Shown here piece after piece: positions 9,262 through 18,137 of a stretch of 64,000 nucleotides of DNA (its first letter is position 1; each line of letters starts with the position of its first letter). The DNA is from JAWLDA01 sp041686855. Lineage in GTDB: Bacteria; Bacillota; Limnochordia; DTU080; RSA5. The stretch covers positions 124,001 through 188,000 of the forward strand of contig JAWLDA010000003.1 of NCBI GenBank assembly GCA_041686855.1. The letters are read 5' to 3'. Position numbers and translations under genes: made by a program. The notes under the pieces are model-generated. The model was not told the origin of the DNA. It was given only the letters and a program-made list of their open reading frames with translations, and did not search any database.

Positions 9262-10289
9262 ATTTTGGGGTTTCGTTAGAAATGGGTGCACTCAATATGG
9301 TGAGAGTGATCGTCCGGGTTCCCGCGACGACGGCAAATCTGGGGCCGGGGTTTGACGCGCTTGGGATGGCCCTCGATGTGTGGAATCAGTTCGAATTTGA
9401 AACGACCGGCTTGGGGATCGGGGCGCCCTTTGATCGATCAGCGGACACCGAGAAGCCCGAAGTGCATGTTGAGTGCCTTGGCGAAGGCGCCGATGAGCTG
9501 CCGCGCGATGCAAGCAACCTCATTTACAAGGCATTCTTGCGTGGCTTACACCCCCTAGGGGCTCCGCACTCCGTCGCGCTGCGGGTGCACAATAACGTTC
9601 CCCTCTCAAGCGGATTGGGTAGTAGCGCTACGGCGATCGTCGGTGGGTTGGCGGCAGCGAACGCGCTGCGAGAACATGCGTTCTCCTCTGATGAGCTCAT
9701 CAACGTGGCGACAGAGATGGAGGGACACCCGGACAACGTAGCGCCGGCTATCCTCGGGGGATTGGTGGCGAGCGTGACGGAGAAGTCCGGACGCACAGAG
9801 TCGATTAGTGTCACTCCTCCAGAAGAGTTGAAGGTGTGCGTCGCGGTCCCAGACTTCTACTTGAATACTCGGCAATCACGGGGACGGTTGCCCGAGCGCA
9901 TCTCGCGCGAGGATGCGATCTTTAGTCTATCGCGTTCGGCGCTTTGGGTCGCCGCGGTTGCCTCAGGGCGATTGGACGCATTAGGAGTAGCTACCCAAGA
10001 TGTGCTCCATCAACCGTATCGTGCGGCTCTGATCCCGGGACTTGAGGACGTTTTTGAGTCTGCTCGGGCGGCCGGCGCGATCGGGGTCTCCTTGTCGGGT
10101 TCGGGGCCGTCGGTGGCTGCGTTCTGCCGCAAAGAGGCACTTGAACCGGTCGGCGAAGCAATGCGACGTACCTTTCGAAAGGTGGGCGTGACGGCTCGCA
10201 TTCTCCACACCCAGCCGTCCAAACAAGGGGTCCAGGTGCAGCTAAGCGAACCAACCCACGGGGAGCTTCAGCACCGTTTGAACGCCTAA
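9258..10289 (+). CDS. thrB: Homoserine kinase
   Basis: This GHMP-family kinase phosphorylates homoserine, supplying the substrate of ThrC. The N-terminal VPATTANLGPGFDALGMAL and the ATP-binding loop PLSSGLGSSATAIVGG are textbook family motifs, as is the C-terminal GVSLSGSGPSV. The upstream ATG overlaps the thrC stop. An internal ATG at 9297 gives the usual MVRVIVRVPA N-terminus and is the alternative start. The length of 343 aa from the first ATG is a little longer than usual. Confidence 0.95.
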   Translation: MNFGVSLEMGALNMVRVIVRVPATTANLGPGFDALGMALDVWNQFEFETTGLGIGAPFDRSADTEKPEVHVECLGEGADELPRDASNLIYKAFLRGLHPLGAPHSVALRVHNNVPLSSGLGSSATAIVGGLAAANALREHAFSSDELINVATEMEGHPDNVAPAILGGLVASVTEKSGRTESISVTPPEELKVCVAVPDFYLNTRQSRGRLPERISREDAIFSLSRSALWVAAVASGRLDALGVATQDVLHQPYRAALIPGLEDVFESARAAGAIGVSLSGSGPSVAAFCRKEALEPVGEAMRRTFRKVGVTARILHTQPSKQGVQVQLSEPTHGELQHRLNA

Positions 10290-10336
10290 AGCAAGATGAG
10301 TGTGAAGCAGAGGTCTTAAGTGGAGGCGTGAACTCT

Positions 10337-11581
10337 TTGGGAATTATTGTACAGAAGTTCGGGGGTAGTTCGGTTGCGAATCCCGAGCGGATTAAAGTGG
10401 TTGCCGAGCGCGTCGTCGAGACAGCACGCCAAGGGGAAAGCGTGGTCGTCGTTGTCTCTGCGCTTGGTGACACAACGGATGAACTGATTGAGTTGGCTCG
10501 GCAGATCACGGGCTCCCCACCGCGCCGGGAGATGGATATGCTCCTCTCGACGGGTGAGCAGATCTCCATTGCCTTGTTGGCGATGGCCATCAATGAGCTC
10601 GATCACCCCGTCATCTCCTTGACGGGGGCGCAGGGTGGCATTATCACGGACGGCACCCACACCAAGGCAAAGATTTTACAAATTAACACCGAGCGCGTCG
10701 GCCAGGAGCTGGAGAGCGGAAAGATCGTCATCGTCGCCGGGTTTCAAGGGATCACCTCGACCCAGGATATCACGACTCTTGGGCGCGGCGGTTCGGATAC
10801 GACGGCTGTGGCGCTGGCCGCAGCGCTTGGCGCCGAGGTGTGTGAGATTTACACGGACGTTGACGGCGTCTACACAGCTGATCCGCGCGTCGTGCAATCC
10901 GCCCGCAAGCTCACCGATGTCTCCTACGGCGAAATGCTTGAGATGGCGAGCCTGGGAGCACTGGTGCTGCAACCGCGCGCGGTGGAATTCGGGTCCCTAT
11001 ACCGGGTTCCGATTCACGTTCGATCGAGTTTTAACCATCAAGAGGGAACCCTGGTACGGGAGGAACGAGTGGTGGAACGAGACATGGTGGTCGTGGGCGT
11101 TGCCCATGACGTGAATGTGGCCAAGGTGACTCTGGTCGATGTTCCCGACCGTCCCGGAGTCGCATACCGTATTTTCTCGGCGCTCGCGGCCGAGAGCATC
11201 AACGTCGATATGATCGTGCAAACGACCAAGCAGGGCCAGACGGCAGATCTCCTCTTTAGCGTGAGTCGGGACGAATTGCCCCGAGCACGGGAGATCGTCT
11301 CCGCAGTGGCTGATGAGCTTGGCGCCGAGCGGATCTTGGTCGACGACAACGTCGCTAAGGTGAGTATCGTCGGGGCAGGCATGGTAAGCAACCCTGGGGT
11401 GGCCGCAAAGATGTTTGAGGCCCTCTCAAAAAATGACATCAACATCATGGTCATCAGCACGTCCGAGATAAAGGTCTCCTGTCTCGTGCAGGCCGACGAT
11501 GTACTCAAAGCAGTACGGGTGGTGCACGACGCCTTTGGCCTCGATCAAGTGGCCAAGGAGGACGCTGGCCAGGTGAGTTAG
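10337..11581 (+). CDS. lysC: Aspartate kinase
   Basis: The enzyme phosphorylates aspartate, the entry step to the lysine, threonine and methionine family. The N-terminal KFGGSSVAN, the STGEQ motif and TTLGRGGSDTTAVALAA are present, followed by two C-terminal ACT domains (about residues 265-405) that give allosteric control. I prefer the TTG at 10337 (MGIIVQKFGG) because the GGAGG at 10322-10326 lies 10 bases upstream; the GTG at 10328 sits one base from that GGAGG. It closes the threonine operon, so the first and last dedicated steps are co-expressed. Confidence 0.93.
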   Translation: MGIIVQKFGGSSVANPERIKVVAERVVETARQGESVVVVVSALGDTTDELIELARQITGSPPRREMDMLLSTGEQISIALLAMAINELDHPVISLTGAQGGIITDGTHTKAKILQINTERVGQELESGKIVIVAGFQGITSTQDITTLGRGGSDTTAVALAAALGAEVCEIYTDVDGVYTADPRVVQSARKLTDVSYGEMLEMASLGALVLQPRAVEFGSLYRVPIHVRSSFNHQEGTLVREERVVERDMVVVGVAHDVNVAKVTLVDVPDRPGVAYRIFSALAAESINVDMIVQTTKQGQTADLLFSVSRDELPRAREIVSAVADELGAERILVDDNVAKVSIVGAGMVSNPGVAAKMFEALSKNDINIMVISTSEIKVSCLVQADDVLKAVRVVHDAFGLDQVAKEDAGQVS

Positions 11582-11602
11582 TAGGAAATACGTCGTTCCC
11601 AG

Positions 11603-11631
11603 TTGCAGGTCCGGGCATCATGTGGTATGAT
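11603..11631 (+). promoter_or_regulatory. Promoter of tRNA-Pro
   Basis: TTGCAG (11603-11608) and TATGAT (11626-11631) are separated by exactly 17 bases, and the tRNA begins 18 bases further on. It is a close sigma-A match. Confidence 0.7.
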
Positions 11632-11649
11632 AAAAGATGTTCGGCCCAT

Positions 11650-11727
11650 CGGGCTGTGGCGCAGCTTGGTCAGCGCGCTTGACTGGGGGTCAAGAGGCCG
11701 GGAGTTCAAATCTCCCCAGCCCGACCA
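11650..11727 (+). tRNA. tRNA-Pro (anticodon GGG), CCA encoded
   Basis: A complete cloverleaf is visible. The acceptor CGGGCTG pairs with CAGCCCG, the D stem is GCGC/GCGC and the anticodon stem is CTTGA/TCAAG. The 7-base loop CTGGGGG places GGG at positions 34-36. The T arm is GGGAG-TTCAAAT-CTCCC. Discriminator A and an encoded CCA end the gene at 11727. Confidence 0.97.
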
Positions 11728-11735
11728 TATGAAAC

Positions 11736-11771
11736 GCCCCACTGGAACGCAGTTTCCGGTGGGGCTTTCTT
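11736..11771 (+). terminator. Rho-independent terminator of tRNA-Pro
   Basis: A 12-bp stem (GCCCCACTGGAA / TTCCGGTGGGGC, one G-T wobble) is followed by TTTCTT, directly downstream of the tRNA. Confidence 0.85.
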
Positions 11772-11842
11772 ACGTGATGTTCAATGGAGGGGCAGCGCAG
11801 TTCGGAGTCGGACACGCTGCTCTTCTGCGATCTTGCGGCTCA

Positions 11843-12898
11843 TTACCTCGAAAACACAGACCACCGGATCCCCTGGTCCAAGGGGAGGCTAATCCAGGCT
11901 CCACCTTGCCGGTGGGACTGCGCCAAAGCAAATGCAATCTCCATTCCGCGTCGTGCTGTTTCGAGGTTGCTCAATCCAGGTTTACCTGTCTCGACGGAGC
12001 GGATCAGGTCACGGATGATTTCTACGGTGCCGCTTCGGCCGCTCCAACGGGGAAACGAAAAATTTTCCCACCCGAATTTTGTGCCGTCAGGGCGTCGCAT
12101 ACTGTACGCAGAGGAGTCCCCCTGCCCTCGAATTACGCCTTTTTCGCAGACGATTTCAATGTCCCGCCGCGGCAGCTCCGTAAAGATAAGGCGGGTTCCG
12201 TTATCAAAATCGATCAGAGCAAAGTCGACTCTTGGGTCTTTCTCCAACCGATACGATCCGTCTGCGTCTTTGACAACCTTGGCTTCTCCAAGATCACCAC
12301 GTACACGTTGGGGAGAGGGGTCACCCAGCAGGTACATCGCCACATCAATGTAGTGGCTGTCGCCATGAAACAATGATCCGGTCGTCGGTAGCAGAACAGC
12401 CTTGGGAGCCCCCAGATCCCCCGACTCAATCACACGCCGAACCGTCTGAAAACCGGCCCAGTATCGTCGCATCGGTCCGTAGACCAGCTGGGTATCATGG
12501 CGAGAACATGCATCGATGATGGTACGTAACTCGTCCGTCGTCGCGCACAACGCCTTTTCTGCATAGATACCCCGCACCCCGTTTTCAGCCGCGTACACAA
12601 TGGGCTGCGCTCTATGGCTGGCGTGGACCGTGACACTCACGATGTCAAGCGCTTCCCGCTGAATCATGTCACGGTAGTCGGTGTAGCGCGAGGGGACTCC
12701 GTAGCGATCGCACCAACTCTGTAGCTTGGCGTTGTCGATATCCGCTGCGGCGACAACCTGGGTATCGGGAATGGACGCGTATGCGGTGACATGTCCACGG
12801 GGTAAAAACATGTCCGGATGCGAATCGTTCGGTCCGTGTTCGTCGTCGATCGTTCCGGCCATGCGGCCACAACCGATAATGCCAACCCGGTACGACAT
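11843..12898 (-). CDS. Gfo/Idh/MocA family oxidoreductase
   Basis: This NAD(P)-dependent sugar or cyclitol dehydrogenase-type protein has about 351 aa. The N-terminal Rossmann motif GIIGCGRMAGTID is followed by a nucleotide-binding domain and the typical alpha/beta dimerisation domain. The usual EKP motif reads EKA (YAEKALCA). The start is placed at the second ATG, 12898, because GGGAGG lies 9 bases upstream of it and abuts the ATG at 12907 with no spacer. The substrate cannot be named. It is the most divergent of the three EKA-type members in this window. Confidence 0.85.
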   Translation of the reverse strand: MSYRVGIIGCGRMAGTIDDEHGPNDSHPDMFLPRGHVTAYASIPDTQVVAAADIDNAKLQSWCDRYGVPSRYTDYRDMIQREALDIVSVTVHASHRAQPIVYAAENGVRGIYAEKALCATTDELRTIIDACSRHDTQLVYGPMRRYWAGFQTVRRVIESGDLGAPKAVLLPTTGSLFHGDSHYIDVAMYLLGDPSPQRVRGDLGEAKVVKDADGSYRLEKDPRVDFALIDFDNGTRLIFTELPRRDIEIVCEKGVIRGQGDSSAYSMRRPDGTKFGWENFSFPRWSGRSGTVEIIRDLIRSVETGKPGLSNLETARRGMEIAFALAQSHRQGGAWISLPLDQGIRWSVFSR

Positions 12899-12962
12899 TG
12901 GAGTCATCCTCCCAACTCATGCTTTCAGTCAGAATGCGGCAGATCAGAGTCATGCTCGTCCG

Positions 12963-13814
12963 TCAGTAGGTGAGAAATCCGCGCACGACGTCGATAAAAG
13001 CTTGGTGTTCGTCAGCGATGATGCTGTGGCCGCTTTCCTCAAACACCTTGAGTTGGGCGTGGGGAATCCCCATGGCGATTCTCTCAGACTGATCGACAGG
13101 GCAAATCCAGTCGTGGCGACCGGCGATCACGAGCGTGGATGCAGTGATTCTTCCGAGACCGGGAGTAAGGTCAAGCTCCCGCAAGTAGGTACCAAATCCT
13201 CGATTGAGCGCTTGAAAGTTGCGCCGGGCCCGTCGAAGCGACTCTGTTGCCCGCTCCGCATTGTACCGTCGAGCGTAGAGCGGGCCCATAATCCGGTAGT
13301 ACTCTGCGACGTGATCGTTCGACTCGAATGCCCCGCGCCAAAGGACGTCTGCGATTCGTTTTTGTTCGGGTGTGCCCATCCGTTCAACATTTGCCTGGGC
13401 CTGTCGGAGAAAAGAGTGGTGGGCCGCTGTACCTACGAGTATGAGATGGGAGACTCGCTCGGGATACTCCTGCGCATACGAGAGCGCGACCATGCCGCCG
13501 TACGAGGCGCCCATCAGGATGATCCGTTCGAGGCCGAGCACTTCTCGCAATGCCTCCACATCAGCCACGTTGTTCGCGAGAGTGTACGTCTCGGGGTCAG
13601 CAGGCGCTGACCGACCGCACCCACGCTGGTCGACGTAAATGAGCTGTGCCTTAGCACAGAGAGGCGATAGATACGGTTTGAAACTCGTGTGATCGCTCCC
13701 CGGACCACCGTGTAGCACAAAACATGCAGGCAATTCCTCTCCATCCCCGTCGTGCGGTAGGGAGACTCCCTCAACATCAATAAATAGCTCCGTATCTCTC
13801 ACACGTACTCTCAC
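12963..13814 (-). CDS. Alpha/beta-hydrolase, proline iminopeptidase-like (S33 family)
   Basis: A 283-aa cytoplasmic alpha/beta hydrolase. The oxyanion-hole motif is HGGPGSDH (residues ~35-42) and the nucleophile elbow is GASYGG. GRHDWICP carries the catalytic aspartate and ESGHSI the catalytic histidine. DQRGCGRSA is typical of S33 prolyl aminopeptidases and related esterases. The GTG start has AAAGGAG upstream. It lies between an oxidoreductase and an M20 peptidase on the same strand, consistent with a peptide or amide degradation role; the substrate is not predictable. Confidence 0.85.
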   Translation of the reverse strand: MRVRVRDTELFIDVEGVSLPHDGDGEELPACFVLHGGPGSDHTSFKPYLSPLCAKAQLIYVDQRGCGRSAPADPETYTLANNVADVEALREVLGLERIILMGASYGGMVALSYAQEYPERVSHLILVGTAAHHSFLRQAQANVERMGTPEQKRIADVLWRGAFESNDHVAEYYRIMGPLYARRYNAERATESLRRARRNFQALNRGFGTYLRELDLTPGLGRITASTLVIAGRHDWICPVDQSERIAMGIPHAQLKVFEESGHSIIADEHQAFIDVVRGFLTY

Positions 13815-13879
13815 TCACGCCAACGCTCCTTTGGGCTTGTGCGGAATATAGAATCCAGGAAGGGGGCCGTTCCCCGGCG

Positions 13880-14995
13880 TCACGTACAGCAGAGGTGTTC
13901 GATCATCCGCGTATACACATCGACGGCCTCCCGGAGCTGACCGATGTCGATCCACTCGCCTGCGGTATGTGCCTGAGCAATGTCGCCCGGACCCAAAATC
14001 ACCAGGTCCATGCGGTGCATAAACTCGACTGCGTCTGTACCAAAGGAGACAGAGCCCGGCTTGGTTTCACCTGTAGCTTTTAAGGCAGCCTGAACGATCG
14101 GTGAGTCAGGATCCGTATGAAATGGCGGCATCATCGAGGAGGAGACCTCCAGATTGTATCTCCGGGCGATGGCGGCCACCTTCTCGATTAGCTCCTCGCT
14201 TCGGTCACCGGGCATCGGCCGAAATCCGACCGTGCATGTCGTCTTGGCGGCCGTGACATTGGGCGCACAACCGCCATCGTCAAACACCATATTGAATCCG
14301 TTCGTGGGGGGGTCAAACTCATGGTTCATTAAGCGCTCATCGGATTTGATCTCCGCAGCCAGTTTGGCCATATCGGCGATGAAAGGCGCGATAAGGAAGT
14401 TGGCGGACACACCTTTGTCGGTACTGGTATGAGCTGCAATGCCGCGAGCCGTGGCGACCACCTTTGCGCCACCCTTATGCTGGTGAATGGGCAGGAGTCG
14501 GGTAGGCTCAGCGACGACGCCGTAAGCTGGCGGGGAGGCCTTGAAGAACTCTGACTCTTTGGCAACATGGCGCGCGCCGATTAAGCCAATCTCTTCGTCA
14601 GAGGTCACGACGACGAAGACGGGTCTTTTTAAACTCTTGGCGCGTTCGGCTGCAGCGATCGTCGCGGAGAGCGGACCTTTCATATCGCAGCTTCCCAAAC
14701 CGATCAAGCGATTCCCTTCCACCCGTGGAGTGGTGGGATCCTGGTCCCAACCAGTGCCGGGTACGGTGTCGGAATGGGAGAGGAGCGCGAGTCCTCCGGT
14801 CCCTTCCCCTTTGCGTCCGACCAAATTCACTTTGCGCTCGCCGTTCTCGTCGAGGTACTCGAGACGTTCGACATCAAAGCCGCACTCTCTTAGGGTCGTT
14901 TCAATCAGGTCCGAGACCGCTGAGTTGCTAAATTGACTGGCAGAACCGATGGCGACGAGATCACGCGTGAGTCGGACAACGTCCACTTTCGGCAC
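13880..14995 (-). CDS. M20 family metallopeptidase / deacylase (ArgE-DapE-like)
   Basis: This zinc-dependent amidohydrolase of the M20 family has 371 aa. Metal ligands and catalytic residues are recognisable: SHSDTVPG, GSCDMKGP, TSDEEIG, VVAEPT and the late AQAHTAGEW. The dimerisation (lid) domain is intact. The overall pattern is closest to acetylornithine deacetylase or succinyl-diaminopimelate desuccinylase, but no arginine or lysine genes adjoin it, so a peptidase or N-acyl amino acid hydrolase is equally possible. AGGAGG lies 8 bases before the GTG start. Confidence 0.88.
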   Translation of the reverse strand: MPKVDVVRLTRDLVAIGSASQFSNSAVSDLIETTLRECGFDVERLEYLDENGERKVNLVGRKGEGTGGLALLSHSDTVPGTGWDQDPTTPRVEGNRLIGLGSCDMKGPLSATIAAAERAKSLKRPVFVVVTSDEEIGLIGARHVAKESEFFKASPPAYGVVAEPTRLLPIHQHKGGAKVVATARGIAAHTSTDKGVSANFLIAPFIADMAKLAAEIKSDERLMNHEFDPPTNGFNMVFDDGGCAPNVTAAKTTCTVGFRPMPGDRSEELIEKVAAIARRYNLEVSSSMMPPFHTDPDSPIVQAALKATGETKPGSVSFGTDAVEFMHRMDLVILGPGDIAQAHTAGEWIDIGQLREAVDVYTRMIEHLCCT

Positions 14996-15079
14996 GTGAG
15001 ACCCCTCCTAGGGTGAAATACTCGAACTGAAAGCATTCAATGTCATCCCAATGGTCCGGTACGGTTACGTCTGGTACGG

Positions 15080-16165
15080 TCAGACGGCGTATCGAGGCTC
15101 CCTCGCCTTCCTTCCTGCGCGGTGCAGGCGTAAGGTTGATCCGATGAGCGGTAATTGCACCCGCGCGCCGCCTCGCCGGTGTGATTCGATGCAGGCCATG
15201 ATGAGTTCTTGGTTGGCACGGGCCACCTGAACGCCGCCCCGAGTTGGCGCACCTGTATCGAGTGCGTGAACAAGGTCCTCGATCAACCGTTTCGTTGAGC
15301 TTTGTGGTGGTGGGGCAGGGTACACGTCATCTTCCAGACGTCCCCGGCGATTGCCAGAGTTGTTTATACGGCGAAGTTGCCACCCGGATCCGTTGTTAAG
15401 GGCTGTAATGGTACCTCGTTCACAGATTGCTTCGTATTCACTTGCACGCCGAGTTAAGAGCGCGTAGGCTATGACGCCGTTGGCAAATTGAATCGTCGCT
15501 TGCGCGCTGGGGTCATCAGTGACCGTGTCGCCGTCGATCAGTTCATCACCCCGAGGTAGGAACGCCTGGACCCATTCCGCCGGGACATCATCGTTTAAGC
15601 GCATGGCCAGATCGAACGTATGGCTGGACGTGTTGAAGAGTGTGCCGTTTGCGTAGATGATGATGGACTGCAACGCACCTAGATCCCCGCTGTCGATCAG
15701 TGCTTTCATAGCATCGAAACCGACATCCCAACGACGGTTCGTGCCCATGTTAAAGACGACGCCGTGCCGTTGGACCGCCTGGGCGATGCGGTCAGCCTCT
15801 TCCAGCGAGGCACAGAGCGCTTTCTCGCAGTACAGGGCTTTGACGCCGTTCTCGCATGCAAAGACGGCAATCTCAGCTCGGTGTTCCGGCTGGGTCGCAA
15901 TGCTTACGATATCGGGCCGCTCCTTGAGGATCAGCTCTTTGTAGTCGGTATACTGACGTTCGCTCGGAACGCCGTACCGTTCGCCAAACTTAGCCATGAC
16001 ATCGGTGCGCAGGTCCGAGCAGGCGATCAGATCAATCCGCTCGACAGATTCGTAACCGGCCGCGTGGGAGTAAGGGAGACTGGACGGATTGCTGTCGGCG
16101 ACTTCATTGTCGATGAACGCGCCCATACGACTGCAACCGATGACTGCTGCTGTGTATCGTCTCAA
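15080..16165 (-). CDS. Gfo/Idh/MocA family oxidoreductase (paralogue of the 39635-40717 gene)
   Basis: The start is set at TTG 16165 because GAGGAGG lies 7 bases upstream and the resulting 361-aa protein aligns from its first residues with the 360-aa paralogue at 39635-40717. Longer readings to 16279 add a non-homologous leader. The motif VIGCSRMGAFIDNEV is nearly identical in both, as is YTDYKEL. The conserved EKP is replaced by EKALCAS. It is probably NAD(P)-dependent and acts on a sugar or polyol; the substrate is unknown. Confidence 0.87.
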   Translation of the reverse strand: MRRYTAAVIGCSRMGAFIDNEVADSNPSSLPYSHAAGYESVERIDLIACSDLRTDVMAKFGERYGVPSERQYTDYKELILKERPDIVSIATQPEHRAEIAVFACENGVKALYCEKALCASLEEADRIAQAVQRHGVVFNMGTNRRWDVGFDAMKALIDSGDLGALQSIIIYANGTLFNTSSHTFDLAMRLNDDVPAEWVQAFLPRGDELIDGDTVTDDPSAQATIQFANGVIAYALLTRRASEYEAICERGTITALNNGSGWQLRRINNSGNRRGRLEDDVYPAPPPQSSTKRLIEDLVHALDTGAPTRGGVQVARANQELIMACIESHRRGGARVQLPLIGSTLRLHRAGRKAREPRYAV

Positions 16166-16350
16166 CGAACTTCCTCCTCGTATTTGGGGCTTCCCCAAAA
16201 AAGAGCCAATAGGCGCCTGGGTCGCCTCATCATTGCTTACGTCTGCCGATCCTTTTTCATAAATGGGGTGTTTCATCATTGGCTCTGTATTCCTTTAATT
16301 CCTTGTTCTGAATCGTTGGAAGGAAAGTCGCTGGATGGAATAAATGCGCA

Positions 16351-17010
16351 GTGGAAGCAGTCGGCGCCGCCCGCACTGAACTCGGGGTGGAGGAAATAGG
16401 GGCGGTCCTGTGTACCCACCACCATCGCGACCACCTCACGGGGCTGGAGTTGGCACGTTCGTTGGGCGCTCGTGTAATCGCACCGATTTCCGAGGCCGAT
16501 TCGATTGCCCGAGCCAACGAGTATTGGCAGGATCCCGGTACTCGTTGGCGCCTCTTTGATTTTCGTCCCCACGTGCTTGTGCCCACCGTGCCCTGTCCCA
16601 TTGACGGCACGACCCGGGGTGGGGATGAGATCAGGATTGCCGGACAAACCATTCGGGTGATCGATACCCCCGGACATACAGAAGGCAGTCTTTCATACTC
16701 TGTGGAAGGCGTTGATGGCCCGATACTGTTTGTCGGAGACACGGTGTACTCTGCTTCCAAGGTGTTGGAGCTTTACAGCCTGCAAACAAGGACTGTCCGC
16801 CAGGATTACCATGGGTATATGGGAGATCTCGAGCGGCTCATTCAAAGCATCACTACGATTCAAGATTTACAGGCCGATGCGGTAGTGACGACGCATGGAA
16901 CCATTGAACGAGCGCCTCTCAGTCTTAAACCCGTGCTCCTCGATGCAAGACAGCCGCAATCTGATTCGTTATGGCGGGATGCGGCCCGAACGGGACGTTC
17001 TCCAGTTTGA
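16351..17010 (+). pseudogene. N-terminally truncated metallo-beta-lactamase-fold hydrolase
   Basis: The first metal-binding motif HHHRDHLTG appears at about residue 23, so the opening beta strands that normally precede it (roughly 40-60 residues) are missing. An in-frame stop at 16309-16311 closes the upstream frame. Downstream motifs DTPGHTEGS and FVGDTVY are intact. Homology seems to end near VVTTHG, and the remaining residues run into an enolase-family remnant in another frame. The pieces look like a deletion product. A functional short protein cannot be excluded. Confidence 0.65.
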
Positions 17011-17302
17011 TCCCGCTCTCAGTTACGGCCTTGTCGAGTACCTGAGAGCGTTAGCGATGTTGGAAGAACATGGATGGCCACGCCGGTCCTCGGTCCCTCA
17101 CGGCGGGCACCGCTTTGTCGTTCACATCGGGGCGGGGCTCGGCACGGGAGGCAACGAAGCGTACCCCGGTGTCTTTCAGCCCTTTGGCGGATTTACGGAC
17201 AACATCCAGGTTGAGGAAGGGCACGTCCGGTTACCCCAGGCACCTGGAATCGGAGACGAGGAGACGAGTGACCTTTATGATGTATTACGGACGCTGGCGT
17301 AG
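16970..17302 (+). pseudogene. C-terminal fragment of an enolase-superfamily (mandelate racemase-like) enzyme
   Basis: The frame encodes a recognisable enolase-superfamily C-terminus: FDPALSYGLVEYLRALAMLE, then PHGGHRFVVHIGAGLG with the family histidine, then GVFQPFGGF and VRLPQAPGIG. The whole N-terminal capping domain and the metal-ligand part of the barrel are absent. It overlaps the end of the metallo-beta-lactamase remnant, marking a deletion joint. Confidence 0.75.
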
Positions 17303-17311
17303 TGTGCAACG

Positions 17312-17872
17312 ATGACTAAGAGCGCGCAATCCTGGCCTGAAATACGGATTCCGCCCGATACTCCTCCTCACACCTTTGACGAACTCCAAGAGCATGGGAG
17401 TCGCGTGGTATGGGGAGAGGGCAACCCAAACGGAAGCCTCATGATCATCCTCGACAATCCCGGAGCGCGGGAGACGAAAGATAGCATCCCCTTTGTGTGT
17501 GGGACCCGCGTCACCTTAAGAAAGGCACTCGAAGAGGGCGGCGTCGACACCGATGATGTTTACGTCACCTATCTTCTCAAACGGCGGCCGACCCGCGCCT
17601 ACGATCGGGCCCGAGCATGGGACGCCTTTAGACCTGTCCTGGCAAAGCAAGTCAAAGACGCCGAGCCCAGAGCCCTTGTCTTGGCGGGGAATGTAGTGGT
17701 TCATTCCCTGATCGATCCGGAAAAAGACGTGAAAGGCTTGCGGGGGCAGACGATGCGCGTCTTTGGCGTTCCCACTGTGGTGACTTACCACCCCTTGGCG
17801 GCTCGGCGGCGTCCCAACCTCTTTCCTAAACTCGTTGAAGATCTGCAATTGGTCCGGAGCTTGCTGGTGTAG
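17312..17872 (+). CDS. Uracil-DNA glycosylase superfamily protein lacking Fe-S cysteines
   Basis: The 186-aa protein follows the plan of family-4 uracil-DNA glycosylases: GEGNPNGSLMIILDNPG (motif A region), then PFVCGTRVTLRKALEEGGVD, VYVTYLLKRRP and the C-terminal TYHPLAARRRP (motif B). Family 4 enzymes normally hold a [4Fe-4S] cluster with four cysteines, including an N-terminal pair and the C of VxCRP. Here the N-terminal pair is absent and that position is lysine (LLKRRP). It probably still binds DNA; activity is uncertain. A separate family-1 Ung is encoded at 46831-47580. Confidence 0.75.
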   Translation: MTKSAQSWPEIRIPPDTPPHTFDELQEHGSRVVWGEGNPNGSLMIILDNPGARETKDSIPFVCGTRVTLRKALEEGGVDTDDVYVTYLLKRRPTRAYDRARAWDAFRPVLAKQVKDAEPRALVLAGNVVVHSLIDPEKDVKGLRGQTMRVFGVPTVVTYHPLAARRRPNLFPKLVEDLQLVRSLLV

Positions 17873-18137
17873 CGCGAGTCTTGAGCCCTCAAATTCGAAA
17901 TGATTCAGTAACCACTCACATATTGCTGCAATCGAGCGACGGAAGTCTGCCTTAACCGGAGTTCGACGTCCCCTCGGCGTGAACCCGTGAAAAGGGAAGG
18001 ATGGGCGCGACTGAGCGAGATTGCGCTCTCGTCTCTCCTATGAAAATGTCGGGAGATGAGCGAATACCGAGATTGCGCACTTGAAAACCAGTCGATAGGA
18101 TTGTGATACAAACACCGTACGGCGGGGTGGGAGAACG

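Noticed and set aside
11603..12376. Long plus-strand open frame running from the tRNA into the oxidoreductase
   Set aside because: It reads through the tRNA-Pro gene and its terminator and is antisense to a well-supported gene.
12726..13610. 294-codon plus-strand frame
   Set aside because: It is antisense to the S33 hydrolase, which has all its catalytic motifs.
16166..16279. N-terminal extension of the oxidoreductase at 15080-16165
   Set aside because: The extension is not shared with the paralogue, whereas TTG 16165 has a perfectly placed GAGGAGG.
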